Made by a program: the position numbers and the translations under genes
The notes under the pieces: model-generated
Database searches by the model: none
What the model saw: the letters and a program-made list of their open reading frames with translations, nothing else
Told to the model about the DNA's origin: nothing
Part shown: one piece after another, positions 16,376 through 23,744 of the stretch
Numbering within the stretch: position 1 is the stretch's first letter
How the letters are laid out: every line of letters begins with the position of its first letter
Assembly (NCBI GenBank): GCA_026707185.1
Contig: JAPOXI010000106.1
Span: forward strand, 1 to 26,721
DNA from: Chloroflexota bacterium
GTDB lineage: Bacteria; Chloroflexota; UBA11872
Direction of reading: 5' to 3'
DNA length: 26,721 bases

Positions 16376-16639
16376 CTAGCCTTGCTTCTGGACTCCCAAG
16401 TCGCCGTTGCGCATTTCAAAACCAACTTTGAATCCAGCCTGGACGGCGGCGGCCTGAATCCGACCGCGCAGCGTCGGCTGGCGCTTCTTTTCGTCATCGG
16501 TCAGGGTGACGACCGTCCACTCGCCGGCCTTACTACGTCCGGCTGCGCGAACAATCTCCCTGATTTCCGGGCTCACGCGCCGCATGCGCTGGGGGCGGCT
16601 TGCCCATTCGCTACCCGACACGACTTCCTTAAGCTTCAT
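16376..16639 (-). CDS. small conserved-looking hypothetical protein
   Basis: An 87-residue cytosolic protein of unknown function, the only convincing minus-strand gene in the window. A perfect AGGAGG lies seven bases upstream of the chosen ATG (16639); a second, out-of-frame ATG four bases upstream is rejected. The product is basic. It has an N-terminal tail with several Arg (residues 15-33: RPQRMRRVSPEIREIVRAA), a central beta-like WTVVTLTDDE, a helix TLRGRIQAAAVQAGF and a final strand KVGFEMRNGDLGV. The pattern suggests a small alpha/beta fold, perhaps nucleic-acid binding, but no family is recognised. It is convergent with the GMC operon and shares its terminator. Confidence 0.75.
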   Translation of the reverse strand: MKLKEVVSGSEWASRPQRMRRVSPEIREIVRAAGRSKAGEWTVVTLTDDEKKRQPTLRGRIQAAAVQAGFKVGFEMRNGDLGVQKQG

Positions 16640-16646
16640 TCATCGT

Positions 16647-16652
16647 CCTCCT
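16647..16652 (-). promoter_or_regulatory. Shine-Dalgarno AGGAGG for the minus-strand small gene
   Basis: The minus strand reads AGGAGG here, seven bases before the ATG at 16639. It is one of the few strong ribosome-binding sites in the window and fixes the start codon. Confidence 0.85.
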
Positions 16653-16688
16653 GGCGACGGTGTGAAAGCTCAAACACGACAGGAGTTT

Positions 16689-16717
16689 GCTATACCGCTA
16701 TGTGAAACGCAACTGAA
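16689..16717 (-). promoter_or_regulatory. weak candidate promoter for the minus-strand small gene
   Basis: On the minus strand TTCAGT (16717-16712) is followed after 17 bases by TATAGC (16694-16689), matching three and four consensus bases respectively. It would start transcription about 45 bases before the AGGAGG. Spacing is ideal but the boxes are weak. Confidence 0.25.
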
Positions 16718-17046
16718 GTTTCCTGACGAACCGATGCGAACCGAGCACGTAGTGTTTCCGGACTATGGCAACCCGAATCGTCGACTATCGACGGTCTGGC
16801 GCATTCGTCGAACATGCCAGGCACGACGAATCACCGTCGGCGACTAAGAGCTCTTACGCAGGTGCTCCGGAAGTGAACAGGCGGGCAACTCCACTCTCAT
16901 ATTCGTCACCAAGGTCGCGCGTTGACTGCAGACAATGCCGTTGAATGGAGGTCTGTGAACGATGTCTTGGCTGATGAGATAAGAGCGAAAGGGTTCGCAC
17001 GCCACTGGAGACGTAGGTCATCGATCAAGGACGCGAGCCTCCATAC

Positions 17047-17062
17047 CGGTGAATTGTCACCG
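17047..17062. repeat. short inverted repeat
   Basis: CGGTGA (17047-17052) and TCACCG (17057-17062) form a perfect inverted repeat around a 4-base ATTG centre. It lies in the gene-poor region, about 500 bases before the glycan cluster. It could be an operator or a small hairpin; nothing ties it to a regulator. Confidence 0.35.
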
Positions 17063-17411
17063 CAACTGGTCGTGATCCAAACCATCCGTCACCGAGAAGT
17101 TAGGGCACCGGCGGAAGGGAATGGAATGTCCTCGGATCGAGAAGCGTTGGCGCTTCGAAGTTTCGTGTACGTCTGATGCAACGCCAAGCATAGCCTGTGT
17201 CGCGCCGGGCTTGGAAGCGTCGGCCACACACCGAGCGAGCACAGATCGTCCTTTCACCTGACGACACTGCTCGTGCAGCGAATGGTTGGTAGTAGAAGCG
17301 ATTCAGCCGCCTAGTCTCGCGCCGTTACGTGCCGGTCAGGAGATTCCTGGATGCCTTGGCGGCCCAGGATAGATCTGCCAGATTCGGGGCGGCTCACGAA
17401 GATTGAAGTTC

Positions 17412-17428
17412 GGTTATCCCTGGTTATC
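17412..17428 (+). promoter_or_regulatory. direct heptamer repeat, possible operator
   Basis: GGTTATC occurs at 17412-17418 and again at 17422-17428, exactly 10 bases apart, so both copies would face the same side of the helix. A TTGAAG (17403-17408) and a TATCGG (17425-17430), 16 bases apart, form a weak promoter-like pair overlapping the repeat, about 135 bases before the sugar transferase start. The repeat is real; its function is a guess. Confidence 0.3.
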
Positions 17429-17564
17429 GGCAGTGCCCTTTGTGCGACACTTGCCGAGGTTTCGAACGGTTCAGAGCAACATCCGACCTGGATGTTCGGG
17501 CGGCCGAATCCGCACTCACAGCGGTGCGCTGGGTCAATAGGCAGCGCCCGCAGGCCGCCCGCAG

Positions 17565-18173
17565 TTGTCGTACTTGTTCGCCAAGCGCGTGCTGGACATC
17601 GTCCTCGCGCTGTTGCTGTTGATACTCGGCCTGCCGCTTTGGCTGCTCGTCGCGGGCCTGATCAAACTGGATTCGCCTGGACCCGTGCTTTACAGCGCAA
17701 TGGTCCACGGGCAGGCCTTCCGACCATTTCGGTACTACAAGTTCCGAACCATGCAGGCCGGCGCGCCCACGGCCGCGCACGAAGCGTTTGCCGCCGGTTA
17801 CATCGGGGGAACGCAACGCCACGGCAAGCTGCCCGATGACTCGCGGGTAACCCGCGTGGGACGCCTGCTGCGGATCTGGAGCCTGGACGAGATCCCTCAG
17901 CTGGCCAATGTCCTCCGAGGCGACATGAGCCTCGTGGGGCCACGACCGCCCCTGAGCTACGAGTTCGGTCACTACGACGGCCGCGCGAAGCGCCGCCTGG
18001 CGGTTCGCCCCGGCATCACCGGACTTCAGCAGGTGACCTCGCGAGGTCGCGGTTCGTTCCGCCGGTTGGTGGCGACCGACCTGCTGTACATCCGGCGTCG
18101 ATCGCTCGCGCTCGACCTTGCAATCCTCCTGCGCACCATCCCCGCCGTCCTCTCGCGCCGTGGCGCCGCCTAG
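17565..18173 (+). CDS. monotopic phosphoglycosyl transferase (bacterial sugar transferase)
   Basis: A 202-residue enzyme predicted to transfer a sugar-1-phosphate from a UDP-sugar to a polyprenyl phosphate at the membrane, starting glycan assembly. The N-terminal KRVLDIVLALLLLILGLPL hairpin (7-25) is the membrane-dipping helix. KLDSPGPVLYS and YYKFRTM follow, then the catalytic Asp108-Glu109 in SLDEIPQL, the LRGDMSLVGPRP signature (117-128) and the RPGITGLQQV motif (148-157). It is a single-domain form similar in size to PglC. No ATG is available: the frame opens after a stop at 17538, so TTG 17565 is the best start (TTG 17574 is possible). The RQxRVG motif usually found after the first domain is replaced. 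It heads the surface-glycan cluster; the sugar is unknown. Confidence 0.9.
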   Translation: MSYLFAKRVLDIVLALLLLILGLPLWLLVAGLIKLDSPGPVLYSAMVHGQAFRPFRYYKFRTMQAGAPTAAHEAFAAGYIGGTQRHGKLPDDSRVTRVGRLLRIWSLDEIPQLANVLRGDMSLVGPRPPLSYEFGHYDGRAKRRLAVRPGITGLQQVTSRGRGSFRRLVATDLLYIRRRSLALDLAILLRTIPAVLSRRGAA

Positions 18174-19986
18174 ACCTTCGCGGGCCAGTGGCGCAACGGC
18201 CACCGCCGCGCCGTACCGCCGGCGGCTGGCGCCGATTGCACTGGCCACGACGCTCGTGTTGCTTGGTCTGGCGGCCTCTGACCTCACCCGGCTCGCCCAG
18301 GAGGCCGGCGTCGCTATCGAATCCATTGGCGAGGTCCGCTGGCAGGTCGACGGCGGCAGCGCGAACGCGGCGGACTTGCGCGCCAGCAGCCGCACGTTGG
18401 AGTTCGCGTCCGCACAACTGTCCTCGGTTGAGCGCCGCCTCAACCGCTACGGGCCTGCCCTGGCGGTTGCGTCCGTCATCCCGCCGGTACGGGTCCGGAT
18501 CCAGGAAGCCCGTGCGCTGCTGGCCGTTCACGCGGATCTCAGCTCGGCGGGCGCCACGACGCTGGCGCTCATGGCCGGGCTCATGGATCGACTCACGATG
18601 ACAGGCAATTCGCCGGACGATCCGCTTCCGGCGCTGGTTGATGCCCTCGAAGGCGCGCGCGAGACGATTCGCGATCAACTGGCACGCGTCGAACGCGCCA
18701 GCAGCAAGCTTGATGCCGTTGCCGCCGCTGCGGACGGTCACTTGCATGACCGGCGGATTGAGGCGATTCGTGACACGATCGAGACCCTGCGCACGGTGCT
18801 CCAGGCCGCCGTGCTGGCGCCAAAAGCGCTCGGCTCGCCGACACCCCAGCGCTACCTGCTCCTGGCGCAAAAGAGCGACGAGTTGCGGCCAACCGGTGGA
18901 TTCATCGGCAACGTGGCGTTCGTCACGCTCGCGGACGGCGAACCGCGCGACCTGACGTATCTGCGCAGCTACCTGATCGAAAACCCGACGCGCCCGCGGA
19001 TACCGGCGCCCCCGCCGTTCCGCCGTTACCAGGGGATGCGGGACTGGAATCTGCGCGACGCCAACTGGCATCCCGACTTCCGGGCGTCCGCCGACGACGT
19101 TGTGCGATTCCTGGCGCTGAACGACGTGGAGCCCGTGGACGGGGTTTTCGCGTTCGACCAGCAGGCGCTGGGCATTTTGCTGGCCGCCATTGGGCCGGTG
19201 GAGGTGCCGGGCCACGATGTGCGGGTGACCACGGCCAACGCCTACACGGTTTTGGAGCACTTCGCCCACTCCACCGGCGACCGCCGCGCCTGGTTCAGCG
19301 CGCGACCCTTCTATGCCGCGTTGACCGCCGCACTGCTTCGGACGACCACCGAACGCCTGCGAACCGAACCGCACGTCGTCATCGGCGCCCTCCAGGCAAT
19401 GGTGGCCGAAAAGCACCTGCTGGCCGCATTCCAGAACGTCGATCTGCAACGTCTCGCGGAGGATGCGGGCGCCGCCGGACGCCTGCCGTCGTCCGCGGAT
19501 GACCTGGTCTACGTCGTGGACGCCCAGGTGGATCACGGCGCACCCTTCCGAGCAATCGAACAGTCCATCCGCTACCGCCTGGACCCGGCGACCGGCGCCG
19601 CAAAGCTGACCATCGGCTACGTCAATCGGAACCCAGAGGCCAGCCCAGGCGGGCGCCTGGCGGATTACGTGCGGGTCTACGTCCCGGCGGGGTCGCGGCT
19701 CACGTCGGTCGAGGGGCTGGCGCACCCGCAGCCGGCGCGCCTGATTAACGGGTTGACTGAGTTCGCCGGGTTTCTGGACCTTCCCGCCGGCGAACGGCGG
19801 AGGGTGGAGTTTGAATACTGGCTGCCACCTCGGCTGGCGGCCCGTTGGAGCGCCAGCGGATACACCCTGCATGTGCCTAAACAGCCTGGAACCGACAGGC
19901 ATCGGCTTGTCGTCCAGACGCCGCAGCAGCAGATCTTCGACGGTTGGCTGGCGACCGACCGCGTGTTCAGATCGCCGACCCCGTGA
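18160..19986 (+). CDS. DUF4012 domain-containing envelope protein
   Basis: A 608-residue protein with a basic Pro/Arg-rich N-terminal tail, one transmembrane helix (about 24-40) and a long extracytoplasmic part. The DUF4012 (PF13196) hallmark begins near residue 230: RYLLLAQKSDELRPTGGFIG. Asp/Asn-rich stretches (RDWNLRDANWHPDF and DGVFAFDQQAL) follow, as is usual for the family. GTG 18160 is chosen; it overlaps the sugar transferase gene by 14 bases and keeps the N-terminus short. The frame also opens from TTG 18118. DUF4012 genes commonly lie in exopolysaccharide or cell-wall clusters of Chloroflexota and Actinomycetota. Their biochemical activity is not established, so a role in attaching or processing surface glycan is only inferred. 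Confidence 0.87.
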   Translation: MAPPRPSRASGATATAAPYRRRLAPIALATTLVLLGLAASDLTRLAQEAGVAIESIGEVRWQVDGGSANAADLRASSRTLEFASAQLSSVERRLNRYGPALAVASVIPPVRVRIQEARALLAVHADLSSAGATTLALMAGLMDRLTMTGNSPDDPLPALVDALEGARETIRDQLARVERASSKLDAVAAAADGHLHDRRIEAIRDTIETLRTVLQAAVLAPKALGSPTPQRYLLLAQKSDELRPTGGFIGNVAFVTLADGEPRDLTYLRSYLIENPTRPRIPAPPPFRRYQGMRDWNLRDANWHPDFRASADDVVRFLALNDVEPVDGVFAFDQQALGILLAAIGPVEVPGHDVRVTTANAYTVLEHFAHSTGDRRAWFSARPFYAALTAALLRTTTERLRTEPHVVIGALQAMVAEKHLLAAFQNVDLQRLAEDAGAAGRLPSSADDLVYVVDAQVDHGAPFRAIEQSIRYRLDPATGAAKLTIGYVNRNPEASPGGRLADYVRVYVPAGSRLTSVEGLAHPQPARLINGLTEFAGFLDLPAGERRRVEFEYWLPPRLAARWSASGYTLHVPKQPGTDRHRLVVQTPQQQIFDGWLATDRVFRSPTP

Positions 19987-20771
19987 CGTTCTGGACGCGA
20001 GATCGTCGCCTCCTTTTCGCCATCGGCGCACTTGTCTTGCTGGCGGCATGTGCATCGGTCGAGCCCGAGCCGCCGATCGGTCCGACGGTCGACGTCAGGT
20101 CCGTCACACCACGAACAGCGAGGACCATCAACTCGGAAGTCACGGCCGCCGTGGTCGCGCCAGCCCGTGCCGAACGGGCGTCCGCGATAGCGTCCCCAAC
20201 AACGCCGCGACTCCCAGTCGCCGAGGACCTGGGCCCAAACTACTTCGAGCTGTTTGCCAGCACATCGGATTCTCGCCGCAGCGGTCGCGGTGACGAGCAG
20301 GTCGGTGCGACTGTGGTCGCTTTCGGCTTCAGTGAGCGCGCCAAGCTTCGCGACGAACGGATCGAACGCGATGGACCCCTGGCAGCCGTCGTGCGGTTGA
20401 CCCGGCACCCAAGCATCGAAGCTGCCTCAGGTTTTGCTGCGGCAGCCGTCGCCGGTACCGGTCGCGAAGCGTCTGCTACCCGCGGAGCGACGAGCCAACT
20501 CGGCTTCAGCGCCATGTTGACGGAGTCCGCGTCTTCCAGATTCGAGCTGCCACCGGACCTCCTCGTGACACGCAGCTTGCAGACCGGATGGCTCAGTGCG
20601 CTGGATGGCAGCCGCACCAACGCTGTCCTGGAGACCTGGACCACGCGTCGTGCCCGGACAGTGCTCACGCTCGTGGTGGTATGGGGCAGCCAGGTCAACG
20701 AATCCTGGGGTGAGTCCCTGATCCAGCGTCTTCTTGCCAGACCCGCGAGGACATCCCCGCATGCCCTCTAA
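19983..20771 (+). CDS. predicted lipoprotein of unknown function
   Basis: A 262-residue product with a lipoprotein signal: basic RDRR, hydrophobic LLFAIGALVLL, then the lipobox LAAC with Cys23 as the probable lipid-attached residue. The mature part begins with a Pro/Thr/Ala-rich low-complexity linker (about 25-75), then a domain with no recognised motif, containing YFELFAST, ATVVAFGFSER and LVVVWGSQVNESWG. GTG 19983 is chosen because it overlaps the DUF4012 stop (GTGA) and puts the signal sequence at the N-terminus; the frame continues 13 codons upstream. It probably sits on the outer face of the membrane and works with its glycan-cluster neighbours. No family could be assigned. Confidence 0.75.
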   Translation: MTFWTRDRRLLFAIGALVLLAACASVEPEPPIGPTVDVRSVTPRTARTINSEVTAAVVAPARAERASAIASPTTPRLPVAEDLGPNYFELFASTSDSRRSGRGDEQVGATVVAFGFSERAKLRDERIERDGPLAAVVRLTRHPSIEAASGFAAAAVAGTGREASATRGATSQLGFSAMLTESASSRFELPPDLLVTRSLQTGWLSALDGSRTNAVLETWTTRRARTVLTLVVVWGSQVNESWGESLIQRLLARPARTSPHAL

Positions 20772-21930
20772 CGCAAAGGGGGCCGGTTCACTCAAGGCGG
20801 CGGCAGTGCCACGGGTCGTCCCCGCGCTTGCCGGATGGATCATCGTCGCGCTGGCGTTGGGCGTCTCGGCAATCCTCGTCGCTTCGCGTCCCGAAGCAGC
20901 GAGCGGCCAGACGGGACCAGCACTAACCCCGCCGGCCGCTACGCCGTCGCCGCCGTCGGAAGCGTTTGCGGTGTTCGTCGGGCGCTACCTGAGCGACGTG
21001 ACGGCATCGCCAAGTTCGAATGCTGACGTGCGCGTTCTTGACGTCGCGACGCTGGAGTCCTCACCAAGCCGCAGGAGATTGCCGACGGTCGTACATCCGG
21101 CTGCCGATCGGTTCATTGAGGTCACATTCGGTGGGCAGCCAATCGTCGGAGTCCAGATCAGCATCGGTGTCACTGGCCGAGGCACGTTGCCGGGTTCACT
21201 CACCCGTGCCCAGCTGGCCCGGTTCTGTTTTCCGTCATCCATGAAACCACCCGGCGTCAGCACGGAATCACTCGTCGTGCATCCCGGTCGACTGGTCAAG
21301 GCAGATGCGGATCCGCACAGCATCTGCGCAAGCTTTGTGTTCACCGAGCCCGGCAGCTTCGTTGTGGGAGCCGGAACCAAGCCTGTGCTTCCCGAGTTCG
21401 CGACGTTCTATGAGTCAACAGGCGGTGCGGCGACCTGGGGCCCCTGCCTCACCCACGGATTCTTCGCAGCAGTGGGGCCTGGCGGCACGATCATCGAGGC
21501 GCCAACCGGCGCCGGTGTGTACATCCAGGTCTGCGCTAACGGCGTGCTGGGGTACCACCCCGAGTTGGCCGGAACCGGATACGAGATTCAACCGGTGCTC
21601 GCTGCGTACTGGATTCGCGGTGAGGTCGGCAACTTTGTCGGCCCCGATCCCCCGGTGCCGAACGCAGGCGACGGACGCTTCTTTCCACAGACGGGACACA
21701 ACGTGAGCGGCCCGTTTCTTGCCAGATTCCTGGCCCTGGGCGGTGCTGATGTGCTGGGCTATCCGATCACGGAAGCGCTACCGGCGGCGCCCGGCTTCAC
21801 CGATCAGTACTTCCAGCACTTGAAACTGCGGCTGAACGACGCCACCGGCGAAGTGACCATCCGCCCAATCGGACGTGAGTTCATTGCCATGCTGGCGGCC
21901 AACCGCCGCGAAGCTGCGGAACTCCCGTAG
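20761..21930 (+). CDS. membrane-anchored secreted protein with Chloroflexota surface modules
   Basis: A 389-residue protein with an N-terminal signal anchor (about 20-41) and a Thr/Pro-rich linker (52-66). A central domain of unknown type follows (70-215, including TFGGQPIVGVQISIGVTG, which may be a beta-sandwich). Two copies of the surface module common in Chloroflexota exported proteins come next. One runs from about FYESTGGAATWGPCLTHGF to GVLGYHPELAGTGYE. The other starts at FFPQTGHNVSGPFL (307-320) and continues with GGADVLGYPITEAL and a tyrosine-phenylalanine-rich strand. ATG 20761 overlaps the lipoprotein gene by 11 bases. Such modules are thought to be extracellular, possibly carbohydrate- or wall-binding; this is not proven. 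Confidence 0.75.
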   Translation: MPSNAKGAGSLKAAAVPRVVPALAGWIIVALALGVSAILVASRPEAASGQTGPALTPPAATPSPPSEAFAVFVGRYLSDVTASPSSNADVRVLDVATLESSPSRRRLPTVVHPAADRFIEVTFGGQPIVGVQISIGVTGRGTLPGSLTRAQLARFCFPSSMKPPGVSTESLVVHPGRLVKADADPHSICASFVFTEPGSFVVGAGTKPVLPEFATFYESTGGAATWGPCLTHGFFAAVGPGGTIIEAPTGAGVYIQVCANGVLGYHPELAGTGYEIQPVLAAYWIRGEVGNFVGPDPPVPNAGDGRFFPQTGHNVSGPFLARFLALGGADVLGYPITEALPAAPGFTDQYFQHLKLRLNDATGEVTIRPIGREFIAMLAANRREAAELP

Positions 21931-21937
21931 ACAGCGG

Positions 21938-22067
21938 GTGTCCGTCCCCGACGCGGGGGCGCCGTGCTTGGGGGCGGCGGCTACGTACGTGGGCAACCGG
22001 TGTCGCCGTTGCTGCCCTGCTGACGACGGCAGCCTCCGGCTCGGCCGGGGCAGCGGAGCACGACGCC
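21938..22067 (+). other. orphan signal-peptide coding stretch without in-frame start
   Basis: In the frame of the downstream glycoside-hydrolase-like gene, codons from about 21960 encode a textbook export signal. A basic RRAWGRRLRTW region is followed by hydrophobic ATGVAVAALLTTAA and a small-residue cleavage zone GSAGAAEHD. The frame is open from 21879, but no ATG, GTG or TTG precedes the signal within it; only CTG codons lie inside the hydrophobic core. A GTG at 21938, seven bases after the previous stop, is in another frame. One base gained or lost in the G runs at 21955-21959 or 21970-21974 would join it to the signal. A sequencing or assembly indel, or a real frameshift, is therefore likely. 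Confidence 0.6.
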
Positions 22068-23738
22068 TTGTTCTATTCGGAAACGGGCTTTGGCGTCTGG
22101 AACCCCGAGATCCGCGCCTACTTCGAATCTCGCGGCGGCGTGGGGACGTTCGGGTTCCCGATCAGCAACGTCTTCAGGCTCTATGGGTTCGAAGTCCAGC
22201 TCTTCCAGCGACAGGGCATTCAGATCGGGCCGGACGGCACGCCGCGTGGACTGAACATCCTGCAGGCGCCCTACCTGAACTACCAGCGCTTCGGCGGTCT
22301 GACCATTCCGGCGGTCGATGATGACCTAAGCGCACGGGCGCCAGCCGCCGGCTCGCCGGGATACACCCGGGCCGTGCAGGCGTTCGTCAGGGTGCACGTC
22401 CCGGATGCCTGGCAGGGTCGGGAGGTCGGCTTCTTACGCCAATTCTTAGCCGCCGCGCCGGTGGAACTGACATCGCACCTCCGCGAACTGGCCGCGCTTG
22501 AGATCTGGGGCCTCACACTAAGCCGACCAATGCCCGACCCGGCCAATGCCAGCTTCGTCTATCAGCGGTTCCAGCGAGGCGTGATGCACTTCGACGCGGC
22601 CACGGGCGCCACCGGCGGGTTGTTGCTGGGCGATCACCTCAAGTCGCTGATCACGGGGCACGGGCTAAGCACCACCCTGGCCGACGCCGCGTCCGACAAC
22701 CCGCTGCTCCGACAGTACGCGCCGGGGCTGCCGCTGGAAGTTCGGCGCCCCGCCGACATCCCGGGCACCGATCTGACGCACGCGTTCAGGCCCTCGGCTG
22801 AGTCCATAGCCTGGCCGCCCGCCGGCGATTCGCGCTACGGGGTGATTGCCCTGCATCGGCACGTCGCGGGCGGCGTGCGCAACGTGCTGGCCCGCACAGG
22901 CGCCCGTAGCTACCTGGACTACGCCAGCGGTCTGGACGACGCACCGTCCGGGTCCGAGAAGATCGCCGTCGTTCGTCCATCCAACGAGCCGTCGGCCGCC
23001 GAACTGCGAGCCCAGGCAGCCAGGCACCCGGGCGCCGCCTGGGCCATTGGCAACGAGCCCAACACGGGCCTCCAGGACAATCTGAGCCCAGGGGCCTACG
23101 CAGTTTTCTTCGACCGGGTCGTCGTGGCCATTCGGTCCGGAGACCCATCGGCCCGGATCGTGGCGCCCAACACGTTGAACTTCGACTTTCGCTGCCGCGG
23201 CTGCGCCGGCGCGGACCTGACCGGGCGTGAGTGGATCGATGGATTCCGAGCCGCCTACCGGGAACTGCGCGGCCGCGAACCGCCAATCGACATCTGGGGC
23301 ATCCACGCCTACGAGATCGACTGGATTGATCCGCCCATGACGGACGTTTCCGTGATGCAGGCGCAGCTGGAGGGCCTGCGCGCCTACCTGGACGCGATTC
23401 CCGCGCACCGAGGACATCCCATCTGGCTCACCGAGTTCGCCATCATCTGGGGCTTTGACGACTGGCGGATCGAGCAGGGCGTGGTCGGCGAGACCCTGGT
23501 TGCGCCCGCGGGCCGATTCCGCTCGGACCTGATTGAGGCATTCCTCGGCAACGCCCTGGATTGGCTTGAAACGCGTGGCCGCCAACTGGGCGTGGGCCGG
23601 TGGTTCGTCTTCGCGGATCACGGTGTCCCCGACCCCATCTTTTCAGCCTTCGCAGGCATATCCCTCGTGGAAGCGCCAGACGCGCGCTCCGATCTGACGC
23701 GCCTGGGCCGAGTATTTCGTCGTCGTGCGATGACCTAG
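22068..23738 (+). CDS. secreted glycoside-hydrolase-like protein with N-terminal surface module
   Basis: The intact frame starts at TTG 22068 and gives 556 residues, but the true protein probably includes the signal peptide encoded just upstream. It opens directly with a surface module (SETGFGVWNPEIRAYFESRG, then GTFGFPISNVF) like those in the preceding gene. The C-terminal half (about 265-540) looks like a clan A (beta/alpha)8 glycoside hydrolase. Glu330 in WAIGNEPNTG fits the acid/base and Glu456 in WLTEFAIIWG fits the nucleophile. A DIWGIHAYEID strand and a late WFVFAD tryptophan are also typical. It is probably extracellular and trims or remodels the polysaccharide made by this cluster. 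Family and substrate are not assigned. Confidence 0.72.
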   Translation: MFYSETGFGVWNPEIRAYFESRGGVGTFGFPISNVFRLYGFEVQLFQRQGIQIGPDGTPRGLNILQAPYLNYQRFGGLTIPAVDDDLSARAPAAGSPGYTRAVQAFVRVHVPDAWQGREVGFLRQFLAAAPVELTSHLRELAALEIWGLTLSRPMPDPANASFVYQRFQRGVMHFDAATGATGGLLLGDHLKSLITGHGLSTTLADAASDNPLLRQYAPGLPLEVRRPADIPGTDLTHAFRPSAESIAWPPAGDSRYGVIALHRHVAGGVRNVLARTGARSYLDYASGLDDAPSGSEKIAVVRPSNEPSAAELRAQAARHPGAAWAIGNEPNTGLQDNLSPGAYAVFFDRVVVAIRSGDPSARIVAPNTLNFDFRCRGCAGADLTGREWIDGFRAAYRELRGREPPIDIWGIHAYEIDWIDPPMTDVSVMQAQLEGLRAYLDAIPAHRGHPIWLTEFAIIWGFDDWRIEQGVVGETLVAPAGRFRSDLIEAFLGNALDWLETRGRQLGVGRWFVFADHGVPDPIFSAFAGISLVEAPDARSDLTRLGRVFRRRAMT

Positions 23739-23744
23739 GCACTC

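Larger units (their letters stand above)
16640..17564. other. gene-poor intergenic region
   Basis: About 0.9 kb without a convincing coding region. The open frames here (for example 16922-17176 and 17351-17839 on plus, 17057-17257 on minus) lack the local third-position GC preference, a good ribosome-binding site or any family-like sequence. Base composition looks less GC-rich than the flanks. No tRNA cloverleaf, transposase remnant or CRISPR repeat was seen. It contains an inverted repeat at 17047-17062 and a tandem heptamer at 17412-17428. It separates the dehydrogenase operon from the envelope-glycan cluster and probably holds that cluster's promoter. Confidence 0.6.

Noticed and set aside
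16506..16847. 113-codon plus-strand frame overlapping the minus-strand small gene
   Set aside because: The opposite strand has a strong AGGAGG and a better-formed protein, so this is treated as a shadow.
16922..17176. 84-codon plus-strand frame in the gene-poor interval
   Set aside because: No ribosome-binding site, codon positions lack the local GC bias, and the product resembles nothing; likely chance.
16640..17564. tRNA, CRISPR or mobile-element remnant in the gene-poor interval
   Set aside because: No GTTCRA-type T loop within a foldable cloverleaf, no regularly spaced repeats, and no transposase-like reading frame or terminal inverted repeats were found by eye.
17351..17839. 162-codon plus-strand frame running into the sugar transferase in another frame
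   Set aside because: Its C-terminal half is the sugar transferase read out of frame, and its N-terminal half has no recognisable sequence.
18016..20055. 679-codon open frame on the minus strand
   Set aside because: It lies wholly antisense to the sugar transferase and DUF4012 genes, which have clear family motifs. Long antisense frames are common in GC-rich DNA, and the product is Arg/Gly/Gln-rich without domains.
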